Positions 40,065-48,093 are shown, numbered from the stretch's first letter. The stretch: 64,000 nt of DNA from Oscillospiraceae bacterium (GCA_021769865.1 JAETSB010000003.1:1-64000), one strand, 5' to 3'. A program made the numbers and translations. Notes: generated from the sequence alone by a model not told the origin.

Positions 40065-40082
40065 GCCTCGGCTCCTTCCTTT
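40049..40082 (+). terminator. Intrinsic terminator after the HTH gene
   Basis: GGAGCCG (40049-40055) pairs with CGGCTCC (40069-40075), followed by TTCCTTTT. The stem begins inside the HTH gene and closes the lysis operon. Confidence 0.7.
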
Positions 40083-40087
40083 TCCCG

Positions 40088-40142
40088 TGATAGTTTTTTG
40101 ATAGGAAATTGATAGTTTCTCCCGCGAAATCCGCTGTATAAT
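40088..40142 (+). promoter_or_regulatory. Promoter with three TGATAG boxes in 11-bp phase
   Basis: TGATAG occurs at 40088, 40099 and 40110, exactly 11 bp apart with T- or A-rich 5-bp spacers. A perfect TATAAT lies at 40137-40142. No good -35 is found 17 bp upstream (AGTTTC), so activation by a protein bound to the same face of the helix is likely. It drives the accessory cassette that starts at 40175. Confidence 0.72.
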
Positions 40143-40174
40143 GTAAAGCGATAAAAACGGAAGGAGCGAATCAC

Positions 40175-40684
40175 ATGGATTATCGTTTCGACCCCTACAC
40201 CGGTCAGCCGCTGAACCCGCCTCGCCCAGTGAATAACCGGACATGGCTGGGAAGCGGATACCAGCCCGGCGGAAGCGCCCATGCCCCCGCGCAATACCAG
40301 CAGGGCCAGCCTGGTAACGCACAGCCTAATCAGTCTGGCCTGATTGTTCGGCCTGTCGCATCGTTTGACGAAGCTAAAGCCGTCCCCACGGATTTCTCCG
40401 GGGCCCTCACCATCATGCCGGACTGGGCCCACGGGTTTATTTACGCCAAGGCCCTTGGAGACAATGGCACGCCGGTATTCCGGGCCTATCGGGATGTTGA
40501 TTCCAGCCCTGCCCAGGCAGCTCCTCCGGCGGAAGAGCCCACCCAAGCGGTGGAATACGCCCCACTGAAGGAGCTGGAGCGCCTCCGGCAGGAGGTCAAC
40601 TCTCTCCGTGAGGAGCTGACGGCGGCGAAAGCACCCACAAAGGATACGGCAGAGAAACCAGCCGGAAAGGGGAGCAAAGTATGA
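40175..40684 (+). CDS. Late cassette protein 1, 169 aa
   Basis: ATG after GGAAGGAGCGAATCAC. N-terminal 55 residues are Pro/Gln/Asn-rich and unstructured (YRFDPYTGQPLNPPRPVNNR). A small domain follows (LIVRPVASFDEAKAVPTDFS GALTIMPDWAHGFIYAKALG), then a C-terminal coiled coil (LERLRQEVNSLREELTAAKA). The SFDEAKA...DFSG domain recurs in Firmicutes phage and chromosomal clusters together with the next genes. Function unknown. Confidence 0.75.
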   Translation: MDYRFDPYTGQPLNPPRPVNNRTWLGSGYQPGGSAHAPAQYQQGQPGNAQPNQSGLIVRPVASFDEAKAVPTDFSGALTIMPDWAHGFIYAKALGDNGTPVFRAYRDVDSSPAQAAPPAEEPTQAVEYAPLKELERLRQEVNSLREELTAAKAPTKDTAEKPAGKGSKV

Positions 40685-40914
40685 ATGGCATGATTCAGAG
40701 CATTATTCAGGCCGCGGCCAGCGGCGGCAACGCCATGGAGCTGATCCGGCAATACCTGGACAGCCAGAACCCCAATGACCCCAAGGTTGCCCAGGCCCGG
40801 CGGCTGATCTTTGGAAAATCTTCGGGAGACCTGGAGCAGACCGGGCGGAATCTGCTTCGGGAGTCCGGGGCCACGCCGGAGAAAATCCTCTCCAGTTTGG
40901 GAATCCATTTTTAG
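40681..40914 (+). CDS. Late cassette protein 2, 77 aa
   Basis: Overlaps the previous stop (ATGA). A small helical protein: SIIQAAASGGNAMELIRQYL DSQNPNDPKVAQARRLI. It shares its place with similar short ORFs in related cassettes. Followed by a terminator hairpin. Confidence 0.7.
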   Translation: MNGMIQSIIQAAASGGNAMELIRQYLDSQNPNDPKVAQARRLIFGKSSGDLEQTGRNLLRESGATPEKILSSLGIHF

Positions 40915-40934
40915 ATTAACCAAGAAAATCAAAT

Positions 40935-40957
40935 AAGAAGTTAAATCACTTCTTTTT
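40935..40957 (+). terminator. Intrinsic terminator within the late cassette
   Basis: AGAAGT (40935-40940), loop TAAATC, ACTTCT (40947-40952), then TTTTT. A further GC stem (CGCTCC...GGAGCG, 40980-41008) follows in the leader of the next gene, so part of the transcripts may stop here while others continue. Confidence 0.7.
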
Positions 40958-41048
40958 CAGTTTGCGGTCTTGACCAAAACCGCTCCCACCGGCATCGACC
41001 GGGGAGCGTACGGCCCCGGCTTGCAATATTTGAAAAAGGAGTTTTTTT

Positions 41049-41933
41049 ATGGGCAACGAACTGCTTACCGGCTTCTTGGCGGGCCAGTCCGACAACAACG
41101 GGAACAACGGCAACAACGGCGGCTTCTTCGGCAATGAGGGCCTTTGGGCCGTGATCATCCTGGCCATTATCTTCGGCTGGGGCAACAACGGAAACGGCTT
41201 TGGGAATCGAAACGGCGGCGGCAGCGGAGGTGATAATGTGACGGTCGTTCCCTATCCCACCCCCGGCTTCGGCGGCGGCTTTGGGGGCGCCCTGACGCGG
41301 GCGGACCTGTGCCAGGATATGAATTTCTCTCAGCTGGAGAACGGCGTCCGGGGCATCCAGCAGGGCATTTGTGATTCCACCTTCGCCCTGAACAACACCA
41401 TTACCAGCGGCAACAACGCCCTCCAGATGGGCATGATGCAGGGCTTCAACGGCGTCGACCGGGCCGTCTGCACGCTGGGCTACCAGACCCAGGCGGGTTT
41501 CAACGCCCTGGGCAATCAGCTGGCCTCCTGCTGCTGCGAGACCAAGAGTGCCATTGGCGACGTCAAGTACCAGATGGCGACGGACACCTGCGATATCAAA
41601 ACCTCCATCCGGGATGTTGGCCGGGACATCATCGACAATCAGAACGCCAACTACCGCGGTCTGATGGACTTCATGGTCCAGCGGGATATGGATGCTCTTC
41701 GAGCGGAGAACCAGACCCTGAAGCTGGCGGCATCTCAGGCTAACCAGAACAACGTCATCGGTGCCCGCATTGACGCGGCCACTGCGGAGATTCTGCGTAA
41801 GACTGGCGCGGAGTGCCCCACGGCCGCCTACATCGTCCAGCCCCCCACGCCTGTCAATTTCCCCGTGAACAACTGCGGGCAGTTTACCGGCTGGAATAAC
41901 GGCTGCGGCAATGGCTGCGGCTCCTGCTGCTGA
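41049..41933 (+). CDS. Late cassette protein 3: Gly/Asn-rich, Cys-ended, 294 aa
   Basis: The head is GNNGNNGGFFGNEGLWAVII LAIIFGWGNNGNG: one short hydrophobic span inside Gly/Asn repeats, reminiscent of small spore/coat peptides. A conserved middle follows (LCQDMNFSQLENGVRGIQQG; GNQLASCCCETKSAIGDVKY; NQNANYRGLMDFMVQRDMDA LRAEN) with coiled coil and Cys cluster. The end is NGCGNGCGSCC. I have seen this protein type in many gut Clostridia prophages; its role is not known. A surface- or virion-associated role is inferred from composition. Confidence 0.75.
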   Translation: MGNELLTGFLAGQSDNNGNNGNNGGFFGNEGLWAVIILAIIFGWGNNGNGFGNRNGGGSGGDNVTVVPYPTPGFGGGFGGALTRADLCQDMNFSQLENGVRGIQQGICDSTFALNNTITSGNNALQMGMMQGFNGVDRAVCTLGYQTQAGFNALGNQLASCCCETKSAIGDVKYQMATDTCDIKTSIRDVGRDIIDNQNANYRGLMDFMVQRDMDALRAENQTLKLAASQANQNNVIGARIDAATAEILRKTGAECPTAAYIVQPPTPVNFPVNNCGQFTGWNNGCGNGCGSCC

Positions 41934-41998
41934 TTTCCGGCTTAAGCCGTGACCATTTCGGGGCGGCGTCTGCCGCCCCTGACTTTTGGAGGTTTAAA

Positions 41999-42394
41999 AT
42001 GGCATGTAAAACGAGCTGCAAGCTCTGCGACCGTCTGATCATCAGTCAGGCCGTCACTTTCACCGGCGGGAATGTGGTGGTCAATCTTCCCGCCGGGAGT
42101 TACCGGCGCGGATGCAAATACTGCATCGTCATCGCCCAGGCAATCCCCGCCACCGCCACGATCAACGCGCCGGTAGTCATCACCATCGGAACTGGCACCC
42201 AGCAGTACCCTCTGACCAACCGCTGCTGCGCTCAGGTAACGGCATGCGGCATCCGTACGAGGACCCGGTATTCCGCCGTGGTCTCCACCAGTGCCACCGG
42301 CGGCACGTTCCGGCTCCTGGGAAAGACTTGTCCTTGCCCGGACAATTCCCTGACAAGCATTAACGGGACCGCCCCCGCGGCGCCCACGGCCTGA
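41999..42394 (+). CDS. Late cassette protein 4: Cys-rich beta protein, 131 aa
   Basis: ATG after GGAGGTTTAAA. Eleven Cys; a beta-sandwich-like pattern (AVTFTGGNVVVNLPAGSYRR GCKYCIVIAQAIPATATIN). CKTSCKLCDR at the start resembles a metal knot. It always travels with the Gly/Asn-rich protein upstream in the cassettes I recognise. Function unknown. Confidence 0.72.
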   Translation: MACKTSCKLCDRLIISQAVTFTGGNVVVNLPAGSYRRGCKYCIVIAQAIPATATINAPVVITIGTGTQQYPLTNRCCAQVTACGIRTRTRYSAVVSTSATGGTFRLLGKTCPCPDNSLTSINGTAPAAPTA

Positions 42395-42407
42395 AAGGAG
42401 GGCCACC

Positions 42408-43169
42408 GTGAACAGAATTGGAAGAATGATCCTCATGACTTCCGCCCAAGACAGAGGCCGCCGGGACTATCCCACCGAGGACTACGGCCCCGACAGCCGT
42501 TTCCGGGACCGCCGCGGCCGGGAACACTATGACAACGGGCGCTTTGTCCCGCAGAACGACGGCAGTATGTGGGTAGACAGCCGGTACTGGGACGACCGGG
42601 AGGCGTATCGCCCCATGGAAAGCCGCTACCCCATGACTACGCCGTATGTTCCGCCCGTGTACCGGGACCGCGCCGGCGAGGAAGGAGGGATGCGGCCTAT
42701 GAACAGGATCGGCTTCCGGGTGTCCGGCGATATGGACCGGATTCCCCCGGAGTTTGGCCGGGAGTACCGGACCGACGCCGGGCACCAGGGGATGGACGAA
42801 ATGGCCTACCGCCACGGCGGCGAGCGGATGGAGGGCCACGGGGCCGGAAGCGGGGCCGTTCCCTTTACCCGGGAGCTGGCCCAGGAGTGGGTCCACGGCA
42901 TGAAGAACGCCGACGGTACCACCGGGCCCCACTGGACCATGGAGAAGACCGAGGAGGCCCGGGCCCAAAGGGGGATTAACTGTGATGGCCTTGCTTTCTG
43001 GGTAGCTATGAACATGATCTATTCCGATTACGCCAAGGTAGCGGAAAAGATTAACGCCAACAGCATGGACTTTTATGCCTACATGGCTAAGGCGTTTTTG
43101 GACGACAAGGACGCCCGGAACCAGGGCGGGGAGAAGCTGGCACGGTACTATGAGTACGTGGTGAACTAA
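42408..43169 (+). CDS. Late cassette protein 5, 253 aa
   Basis: GTG after AAAGGAGGGCCACC. N-terminal 140 residues are Arg/Tyr/Asp-rich and disordered (DRGRRDYPTEDYGPDSRFRD). The C-terminal 110 residues form a folded conserved domain: FTRELAQEWVHGMKNADGTT GPHWTMEKTEEARAQRG and FWVAMNMIYSDYAKVAEKIN, then KAFLDDKDARNQ. This C-terminal domain is common in Clostridia phages and near sporulation-like cassettes; it has no assigned activity. Confidence 0.78.
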   Translation: MNRIGRMILMTSAQDRGRRDYPTEDYGPDSRFRDRRGREHYDNGRFVPQNDGSMWVDSRYWDDREAYRPMESRYPMTTPYVPPVYRDRAGEEGGMRPMNRIGFRVSGDMDRIPPEFGREYRTDAGHQGMDEMAYRHGGERMEGHGAGSGAVPFTRELAQEWVHGMKNADGTTGPHWTMEKTEEARAQRGINCDGLAFWVAMNMIYSDYAKVAEKINANSMDFYAYMAKAFLDDKDARNQGGEKLARYYEYVVN

Positions 43170-43172
43170 GAG

Positions 43173-43197
43173 AAAGGAGGGCGCTTGCCCTCCTTTT
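43173..43197 (+). terminator. Terminator of the late cassette
   Basis: AAAGGAGGGC (43173-43182), loop GCTT, GCCCTCCTTTT (43187-43197). It ends the last prophage operon 146 bp before attR. Confidence 0.85.
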
Positions 43198-43200
43198 CCG

Positions 43201-43222
43201 TGTGTAAATCCGTGTGCATTTT
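43201..43222. repeat. Putative integrase arm site, right copy
   Basis: TGTGTAAATCCGTGTGCA matches the left copy at 748-765 with one difference. It lies 121 bp from the att core, against 49 bp on the left. GATTCAAAAACGTGTAAACG follows at 43271. Confidence 0.5.
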
Positions 43223-43306
43223 CCCCTGTGAAGGTGCTACATACCAAATCTTATACGCTACTATAATAGCGATTCAAAAACGTGTAAACGTTGTGGCAGT
43301 AAGCAT

Positions 43307-43336
43307 AAAAAGAGGAAGCCTTGATACACAAGGCTT
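43307..43336 (-). terminator. Terminator of ssrA supplied by the prophage
   Basis: Minus strand: AAGCCTTG, loop TGTAT, CAAGGCTT, then CCTCTTTTT (stem 43316-43323 / 43329-43336). It begins 7 bases past the tmRNA CCA end, on the prophage side of attR. The phage therefore restores both the end and the termination of tmRNA. Confidence 0.82.
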
Positions 43337-43342
43337 TCTTGT

Positions 43343-43369
43343 TTGGTGGAGGTGGCGGGAGTTGAACCC
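43343..43369. other. attR: Right attachment site (att core in ssrA)
   Basis: Identical 27-bp repeat of 673-699. It covers the last 26 bases of the tmRNA gene (T-arm strand, acceptor strand and CCA), so integration leaves ssrA intact. Confidence 0.93.
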
Positions 43370-43709
43370 GCGTCCGAAAGCACTTTAACGGGACGTTCTC
43401 CGGGCGCAGACGGTTATTGCGGAGGGCCTTGCCCCTCCTGTTCCCCTTGAGGACGGCAAGCCGTCACGCCGCCCTCTCAGGTGAGCTTCATGATGTGTGG
43501 CACAGGCAAAGCTTACTGTACGCACATTTACCGCTAAACGACGCCCTTCCCGGCTCGCGGTCCTTCCGGGTCGGACGGCTGCCGTTAGTTAGGCAGCAAC
43601 AGCAACAGTGTTGTTGTTATTTGATTTATAATTTGCCCGTTTTATGGCGGTCAGGCGCCGCCGCCCGCTGGTCCCGCCTCCATACCCCCGTCGAAACCCT
43701 TACACCCCC
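43344..43709 (-). ncRNA. ssrA: tmRNA
   Basis: 366 bases, rescue RNA for stalled ribosomes. The 5' end GGGGGTG pairs with 3' CACCTCC (one G-U) before ACCA; GTAAGGGTTTCGAC is the usual 5' consensus; the T-arm is GCGGG-TTCAACT-CCCGC. The tag frame runs from a GCA resume codon (43636-43634) and gives ANYKSNNNNTVAVAA, then TAA (43591-43589), with the expected AA-type hydrophobic end. A TATACT -10-like box lies at 43934-43939, which would give a 5' leader of about 220 bases to be trimmed. The 270 bp between (43710-43980) hold no gene. Confidence 0.97.
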
Positions 43710-43981
43710 CCGTCGTCGGGGCGAAATCCGCTCCGTTCCGTTTCCGCCAACAGTCTGCGGACTGTGGGCGAAAACTGCACTCCGCTCCTTTGCCCCTCCT
43801 CTTCCCGCCGTAAACGCTTCGCTGGTTTCCGGCGGGATTTTGTGGGACGCGGCATCGCTGCGCTCGCCGCTCTGGAGCGGGGGGAATTTGCGTGGGGCTG
43901 GTCCTTTGGGTGTTTGCAGGTGGACACTGTTTCAGTATAGCATAGGTTCAGGTAAACGTGTGTTACGGTTTTGTGACATTT

Positions 43982-44022
43982 GGAGCGGGGGGCCTTTCAG
44001 ATCCCCGCTCCGTTCTTCTTAT
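43982..44022. terminator. Hairpin after the SDR gene
   Basis: GGAGCGGGG (43982-43990) and CCCCGCTCC (44003-44011) form a 9-bp stem downstream of the minus-strand SDR gene. The T-rich tail (GTTCTTCTTATT) is on the plus-strand side, so termination strength for the SDR transcript is uncertain. Confidence 0.5.
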
Positions 44023-44027
44023 TCTGC

Positions 44028-44786
44028 TCAGGTTTTGACAAATTTAACCAGAAGCTGGGAGGGGGTCAGCTTGGCCAGGAGACGATAGAACTTATAAAAG
44101 AGCTTGGGGGTGTAGATCGTGCGGCCCGCTTTTGCGGCCCGGAGGGCGCCGCCAGCCACTTTTACCTGGTCGCAGTAGGGCAGAAATTCAAACGTGCTGG
44201 AGTGACCCGTGATACCCGCCAGGGGTAGGAACTCCGTTGCCATGGGGCCGGGGCACACCGCCGTTACGCTCACCTTGCGGCGGCACAGCTCCTCGTTCAG
44301 GCCCACGGTGAAGGAGGAGACGTACGCTTTTGTGGAAGAGTAGACCGTCATGCGGGGATTCGGGCAGAAGGAGGCGATGGAGGACACATTCAGAATATGG
44401 CTCCCCTCCGGCATGTAGGGCAGGACGATGTTGGTCACAGCGGTCAGGGCCCGGACGTTCAGGTCCACCATTCGGGTTTGGGAGGCGGTGTCCATCTCCC
44501 CCACCCGGCCCAAATAGCCGCAGCCCGCGCAGTTCACCAGCAGGGAGACCTCCGGCTTCTCCTCCGCCAGGCGGTCCTTCAGGGCCACAAAGCTCATGGG
44601 GTCGCAGAGGTTCAAGCCCAGGCAAGCCGTATGGCGGCCCGGCAGACTGATGGCCAGGCTCTCCAGCCGGTCCTCCCGGCGGGCGATGAGCCAATAACAC
44701 TCGATGTCGGGGAACACGTCCTCGATCTGGCGGGCCAGCTCCCGGCCCAGGCCGGAGGACGCGCCGGTGATGATGGCGGTTTTCAT
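44028..44786 (-). CDS. Short-chain dehydrogenase/reductase
   Basis: 252 residues. Cofactor motif TGASSGLGRELARQ (about 7-20), NCAGCGYLG (NAG-type, about 85-93), catalytic Ser in LNVSSIASF and YSSTK (Tyr and Lys, about 150-154), followed by CPGPMATEFL. Classical NAD(P)-dependent SDR, substrate unknown, perhaps a ketone or acyl reductase. It follows the cyclophilin gene by 27 bp on the same strand and probably shares the smpB transcript. Confidence 0.9.
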   Translation of the reverse strand: MKTAIITGASSGLGRELARQIEDVFPDIECYWLIARREDRLESLAISLPGRHTACLGLNLCDPMSFVALKDRLAEEKPEVSLLVNCAGCGYLGRVGEMDTASQTRMVDLNVRALTAVTNIVLPYMPEGSHILNVSSIASFCPNPRMTVYSSTKAYVSSFTVGLNEELCRRKVSVTAVCPGPMATEFLPLAGITGHSSTFEFLPYCDQVKVAGGALRAAKAGRTIYTPKLFYKFYRLLAKLTPSQLLVKFVKT

Positions 44787-44813
44787 GGCTTCCTCCTTAT
44801 TCTCCGGTTTTGT

Positions 44814-45338
44814 TCAGCGGGTCTCGGGCTCCGGGTACTCCACGCCCTGGGTGTCCACCCGGATGGACCGGATGACCACCGGGGTCTTGGGCTTGTCGTC
44901 CGACATCCTCCGGGGGACCCGGGAGATGGCGATGGCGTCGTCCACGCCCTCGGTGACCCGGCCGAAGGCGGCGTAGTCCCCGTCCAGGTGCTCCGCCGGG
45001 GCCACCATGACGAAGAACTGACTCCCGGCGGAATCCGGGGCCATGGTCCGGGCCATGGACAGCACGCCGGTGACATGCTTCAAGTCGTTCTGGGCGAAGC
45101 CGTTGGAGGCAAATTCGCCCTTGATCTCATAGCCGGGGCCTCCCATGCCGGTGCCGTCCGGGCAGCCGCCCTGGATCATGAAGCCGGGGATCACCCGGTG
45201 GAAGGTCAGGCCGTCGTAAAAGCCCTTGTTCGCCAGGGAGATGAAGTTATTGACCGTGTTGGGGGCCTTGTCGGGGTAGAGCTCGGCGGTCATCTTTTTA
45301 CCGTCCTCCATCAGGATGGTCGCAATGGGATTGCTCAT
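44814..45338 (-). CDS. Peptidyl-prolyl isomerase, cyclophilin type
   Basis: 174 residues, cytoplasmic (no signal peptide). FHRVIPGFMIQGGCPDGTGM GGPGYEIKGEF and SMARTMAPDSAGSQFFVMVA are the active-site blocks (Arg, Gln, Phe). LDGDYAAFGRVTEGVDDA is also standard. It speeds proline isomerisation during folding. Located between smpB and the SDR gene. Confidence 0.95.
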   Translation of the reverse strand: MSNPIATILMEDGKKMTAELYPDKAPNTVNNFISLANKGFYDGLTFHRVIPGFMIQGGCPDGTGMGGPGYEIKGEFASNGFAQNDLKHVTGVLSMARTMAPDSAGSQFFVMVAPAEHLDGDYAAFGRVTEGVDDAIAISRVPRRMSDDKPKTPVVIRSIRVDTQGVEYPEPETR

Positions 45339-45354
45339 ATCGTCTCATTCCTTT

Positions 45355-45819
45355 CTATACTCGCCGGTCCTTCATGGCCCGGTCCATTTCCCGCTTGGCG
45401 TCCCGCTGGGCGGCGGCGTCCCGCTTGTCGTAGTTCTTCTTGCCCTTGCAGAGGCCCACCTCCACCTTGACCCGGGAGTCCTTGAAGTATACGGACAGGG
45501 GGACTAAGGTATAGCCGTCCTGCTTCACCAGGGCGTGGAGCTTCCGGATCTCCCGCTTGTGCATCAGCAGGCGGCGGGGGCGGACGGGGTCCTTGTTGAA
45601 AATGTTCCCCTTCTCATAGGGGGAGATGTGCATCCCGTGGACAAAGAGCTCCCCGTCCTTCACAGAGCAGTAGGAGTCCTTCAGGTTCAGCGTCCCGGCC
45701 CGGACGGACTTGACCTCCGTGCCCGCCAGCTCGATGCCCGCCTCGTATTTCTCCTCCACGTAATAGTCGTGGTGGGCCTTCCGGTTCTGGGCGGCGATCT
45801 TCACGCCCTTCTTTTCCAT
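45355..45819 (-). CDS. smpB: SsrA-binding protein SmpB
   Basis: 154 residues. IAAQNRKAHHDYYVEEKYEA GIELAGTEVKSVRAG at the start, HGMHISPYEKGN in the middle and the Lys/Asp/Arg-rich tail GKKNYDKRDAAAQRDAKREM DRAMK that enters the decoding centre. ATG after GGGAGGTGACCGCG; a longer frame starts outside the ribosome binding site. It binds tmRNA, whose gene is only 1.6 kb downstream on the same strand. Confidence 0.97.
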   Translation of the reverse strand: MEKKGVKIAAQNRKAHHDYYVEEKYEAGIELAGTEVKSVRAGTLNLKDSYCSVKDGELFVHGMHISPYEKGNIFNKDPVRPRRLLMHKREIRKLHALVKQDGYTLVPLSVYFKDSRVKVEVGLCKGKKNYDKRDAAAQRDAKREMDRAMKDRRV

Positions 45820-45863
45820 CGCGGTCACCTCCCTGGAAATCATGCCCGGTTTTGCCAAAGCCT

Positions 45864-45892
45864 AGTATACCATGGTTTTTCCGTTCAGGCAA
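45864..45892 (-). promoter_or_regulatory. Promoter of smpB
   Basis: Minus strand: TTGCCT (complement of 45887-45892), 17 bp, TATACT (complement of 45864-45869), 45 bp before the smpB ATG. Confidence 0.75.
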
Positions 45893-45912
45893 GGGGAGAA
45901 TCGGGGAATGGA

Positions 45913-45940
45913 AGCGGCCCCGGCTTTCGCCGGGGCCGCT
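45913..45940 (-). terminator. Strong hairpin after the metallophosphatase gene
   Basis: AGCGGCCCCGGC / GCCGGGGCCGCT, 12 bp, with a 4-base loop that is GAAA on the minus strand. The T-run is weak, but the position between two minus-strand operons supports termination. Confidence 0.7.
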
Positions 45941-45969
45941 GGATATCCTGGGATGTACGGTTAGGGCGC

Positions 45970-48042
45970 TCAGGCGGCCGGAATCACCAGGACCTGGCCG
46001 ATCTGAATGGCGGCGGGGTCCTTGACGGTGGCCTTGTTGGCGCCGTAAATCACGCCCCACTTGGTTCCGGTGCCGTAGGCCTCCTGGGCAATGCTCCACA
46101 GGCAGTCGCCCGCCTTGACGGTGTAGGTCCCCTCCACAGAGGGTACGGGGGCGGGCTCGGGCTCCGGAGCCGGAACGGGCTCGGGAACAGGCTCCGGGGC
46201 GGGAGCGGGCTCCGGCTCGGGCGCGGGTTCAGGAGTGGGAGCGGGGGCGGGTTCCTCGGCAGGCTCCTCATCCAGAGGAGGCAGGACGCCCTCGGCCCGC
46301 AGGGCGGGGCCGTTCAGGGAGGCGATGTTGGGGGTGCGGCCGTCCTCGCTGGTGGGAATTGTGATCTCCCCATTGCGGACCTTCTCATAGATCAGGTCCT
46401 TCTGGGGGTCGTCCAGGTCCGCGCCCACGATCTTCCAGTTGTTGTCCACCTCGGGCATCAGGGGGCCGTCCAGAGACTCCACATACTCGGTGATCATATC
46501 CCGGACCGCGCCGCCCTCGTACACCACGTCCGCCTCGTTGATGAGGCCCGCGGAGACGAGGCCGCCGTAGCGGTAGTTGTTCAGGGCCAGGACCATGGTC
46601 TCGTCGTCTTTCAGGGGATGGCCCTTGTAGACCACGTTCTGGATGCGGGAGCCCACGGGCTTGGAGATGTCGATCTCATAGTCCAGTCCCGCGAACATGT
46701 CGTAGTTGTACATGCGGATGTTGGGGTCGAAGCTGATGGTCACGTCGCCGGGCTGGTACTGGTTGAAGAAGCTGCCGCCCCGGGCCTCCATGATGGCCTT
46801 CATCTGCTTTCCGGTGACCTTGACCCCGTAGAGGGTGTTGTCGTACTTGTAGATCTTCACGCTGTCCCGGTGCAGGAAGGGACCGGCTTGGAGGTTGCTG
46901 GTGGAGTCAAACAGGGCCGCCAGGGACACGTCGGCCCCGGCCCGCTCCATCTGGACCTTGTTCACCAGATCGGTGACCGCGTCGTCCTCCACAATGGCGG
47001 TGGGGATGCCGGGGAGGACCTCCAGGTTTTCAATGAAGGTCTTCCCCACGGTGCCGACCTCCCGGGAGGCCAGCGCCAGGCTCTCCTCGTGGAGGCTCTT
47101 GAACTTCGACAGGAAGTCCGGGTCGGGCGTGACCTCAGCGCAGTCGATCAGCTCGCCCTCGGCCTTGTCCACGGCCCAGCCGTCGCCGTCGGCCTTCAGG
47201 GTCAGGGTGACCTTGCTGACATACTCGCCGTTGCTGCCGGGCTCCAGGACGGGGATGCCGCCGATGGTCTCGTCCACCTTGGCGTGGGCGTGGCCGATGA
47301 ACAGGGCGTCCATCCGGTCCCCGTAGGTCTCGGCGATTTCGCGGCAGCCGGCCGCGCCGTACTCGCCGTCCAGGCCGTAGTGGATGGAGCCGATGATGAC
47401 GTCGGCCTTGCCCTCCAGCTCGTCCAGGATCTTTCCGGTCTCTTCGTCGGGATTCGTGATCTTCATGTTGTCATAGTGGCCGGGGTCGGACTTCTCCCAC
47501 TGGGGGATGTGGGGCGCGTCCACGCCGAAGACCGCCACCTTCACGCCGTCCACCTCGAAGATCTTGTAGGCGTCGATCCAGCGCTTCCCGTCGGCCTTGT
47601 AGAAGTTGCCGCCCAGGGCAGCGCCCTGGAACTCCCCGATCTTCTTCTGCGTGTACTTGAAATCGAAGTTGAACTCGTGGTTGCCCAGGGTCCAGGCGTC
47701 ATACTTCAGGTAGTTCAGGGCGTCGATCATGGGATCGGGCTCCTCGTCCAGGAAGGACTGAATGTAGTTAGCCTGGGTGGTGTCGCCGGTGTCCAGCAGA
47801 AGCAGGTCCGGGTCCGTCTCCCGCTCCGCCTTGATGACGGCGGCCGCGTGGGCCATGCTGGTCTTGGCTTCCTTGTTTGAGGCGTAATCAAAGGGATTGA
47901 CCATGCCGTGCAGGTCGCTGGTCTGGAGGATGGTGATGGTCTTTTCGCCCTCCTCCGCCGCCAGGGCGGGGACGCCCAGCCCGGCCAGCATGGCCAGGAC
48001 CAGCGCCAGTGCGAGGAACTGCTTGCGCGCGGTGTTACGCAT
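45970..48042 (-). CDS. Secreted 5'-nucleotidase/metallophosphatase with LysM domain
   Basis: 690 residues. Signal peptide (RKQFLALALVLAMLAGLGVP ALA). Metallophosphatase domain: TILQTSDLHGM, LLLDTGDTTQ, TLGNHEFNFD, GSIHYG, IGHAHAKVDE (metal ligands D, H, D, N, H, H). The 5'-nucleotidase C-domain spans about 330-550 (GVKVTGKQMKAIMEARGG; LALNNYRYGG). A Pro/Glu/Ala linker of about 55 residues and a C-terminal LysM (YTVKAGDCLWSIAQEAYGTG) follow, which would hold it on peptidoglycan. It releases nucleosides from nucleotides outside the cell. Confidence 0.94.
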   Translation of the reverse strand: MRNTARKQFLALALVLAMLAGLGVPALAAEEGEKTITILQTSDLHGMVNPFDYASNKEAKTSMAHAAAVIKAERETDPDLLLLDTGDTTQANYIQSFLDEEPDPMIDALNYLKYDAWTLGNHEFNFDFKYTQKKIGEFQGAALGGNFYKADGKRWIDAYKIFEVDGVKVAVFGVDAPHIPQWEKSDPGHYDNMKITNPDEETGKILDELEGKADVIIGSIHYGLDGEYGAAGCREIAETYGDRMDALFIGHAHAKVDETIGGIPVLEPGSNGEYVSKVTLTLKADGDGWAVDKAEGELIDCAEVTPDPDFLSKFKSLHEESLALASREVGTVGKTFIENLEVLPGIPTAIVEDDAVTDLVNKVQMERAGADVSLAALFDSTSNLQAGPFLHRDSVKIYKYDNTLYGVKVTGKQMKAIMEARGGSFFNQYQPGDVTISFDPNIRMYNYDMFAGLDYEIDISKPVGSRIQNVVYKGHPLKDDETMVLALNNYRYGGLVSAGLINEADVVYEGGAVRDMITEYVESLDGPLMPEVDNNWKIVGADLDDPQKDLIYEKVRNGEITIPTSEDGRTPNIASLNGPALRAEGVLPPLDEEPAEEPAPAPTPEPAPEPEPAPAPEPVPEPVPAPEPEPAPVPSVEGTYTVKAGDCLWSIAQEAYGTGTKWGVIYGANKATVKDPAAIQIGQVLVIPAA

Positions 48043-48093
48043 AAGATGACCTCCCGTTTTTTCATTTTCCTCTCTTTGGAAATGGACGCGTTT

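Noticed and set aside
43417-44088. 223-codon plus-strand ORF over ssrA
   Set aside because: It runs antisense through the tmRNA gene and its promoter region; no coding character.
45535-47880. 781-codon plus-strand ORF opposite smpB/metallophosphatase
   Set aside because: Shadow of high-G+C coding on the other strand; the minus-strand frame has signal peptide, metal motifs and LysM.
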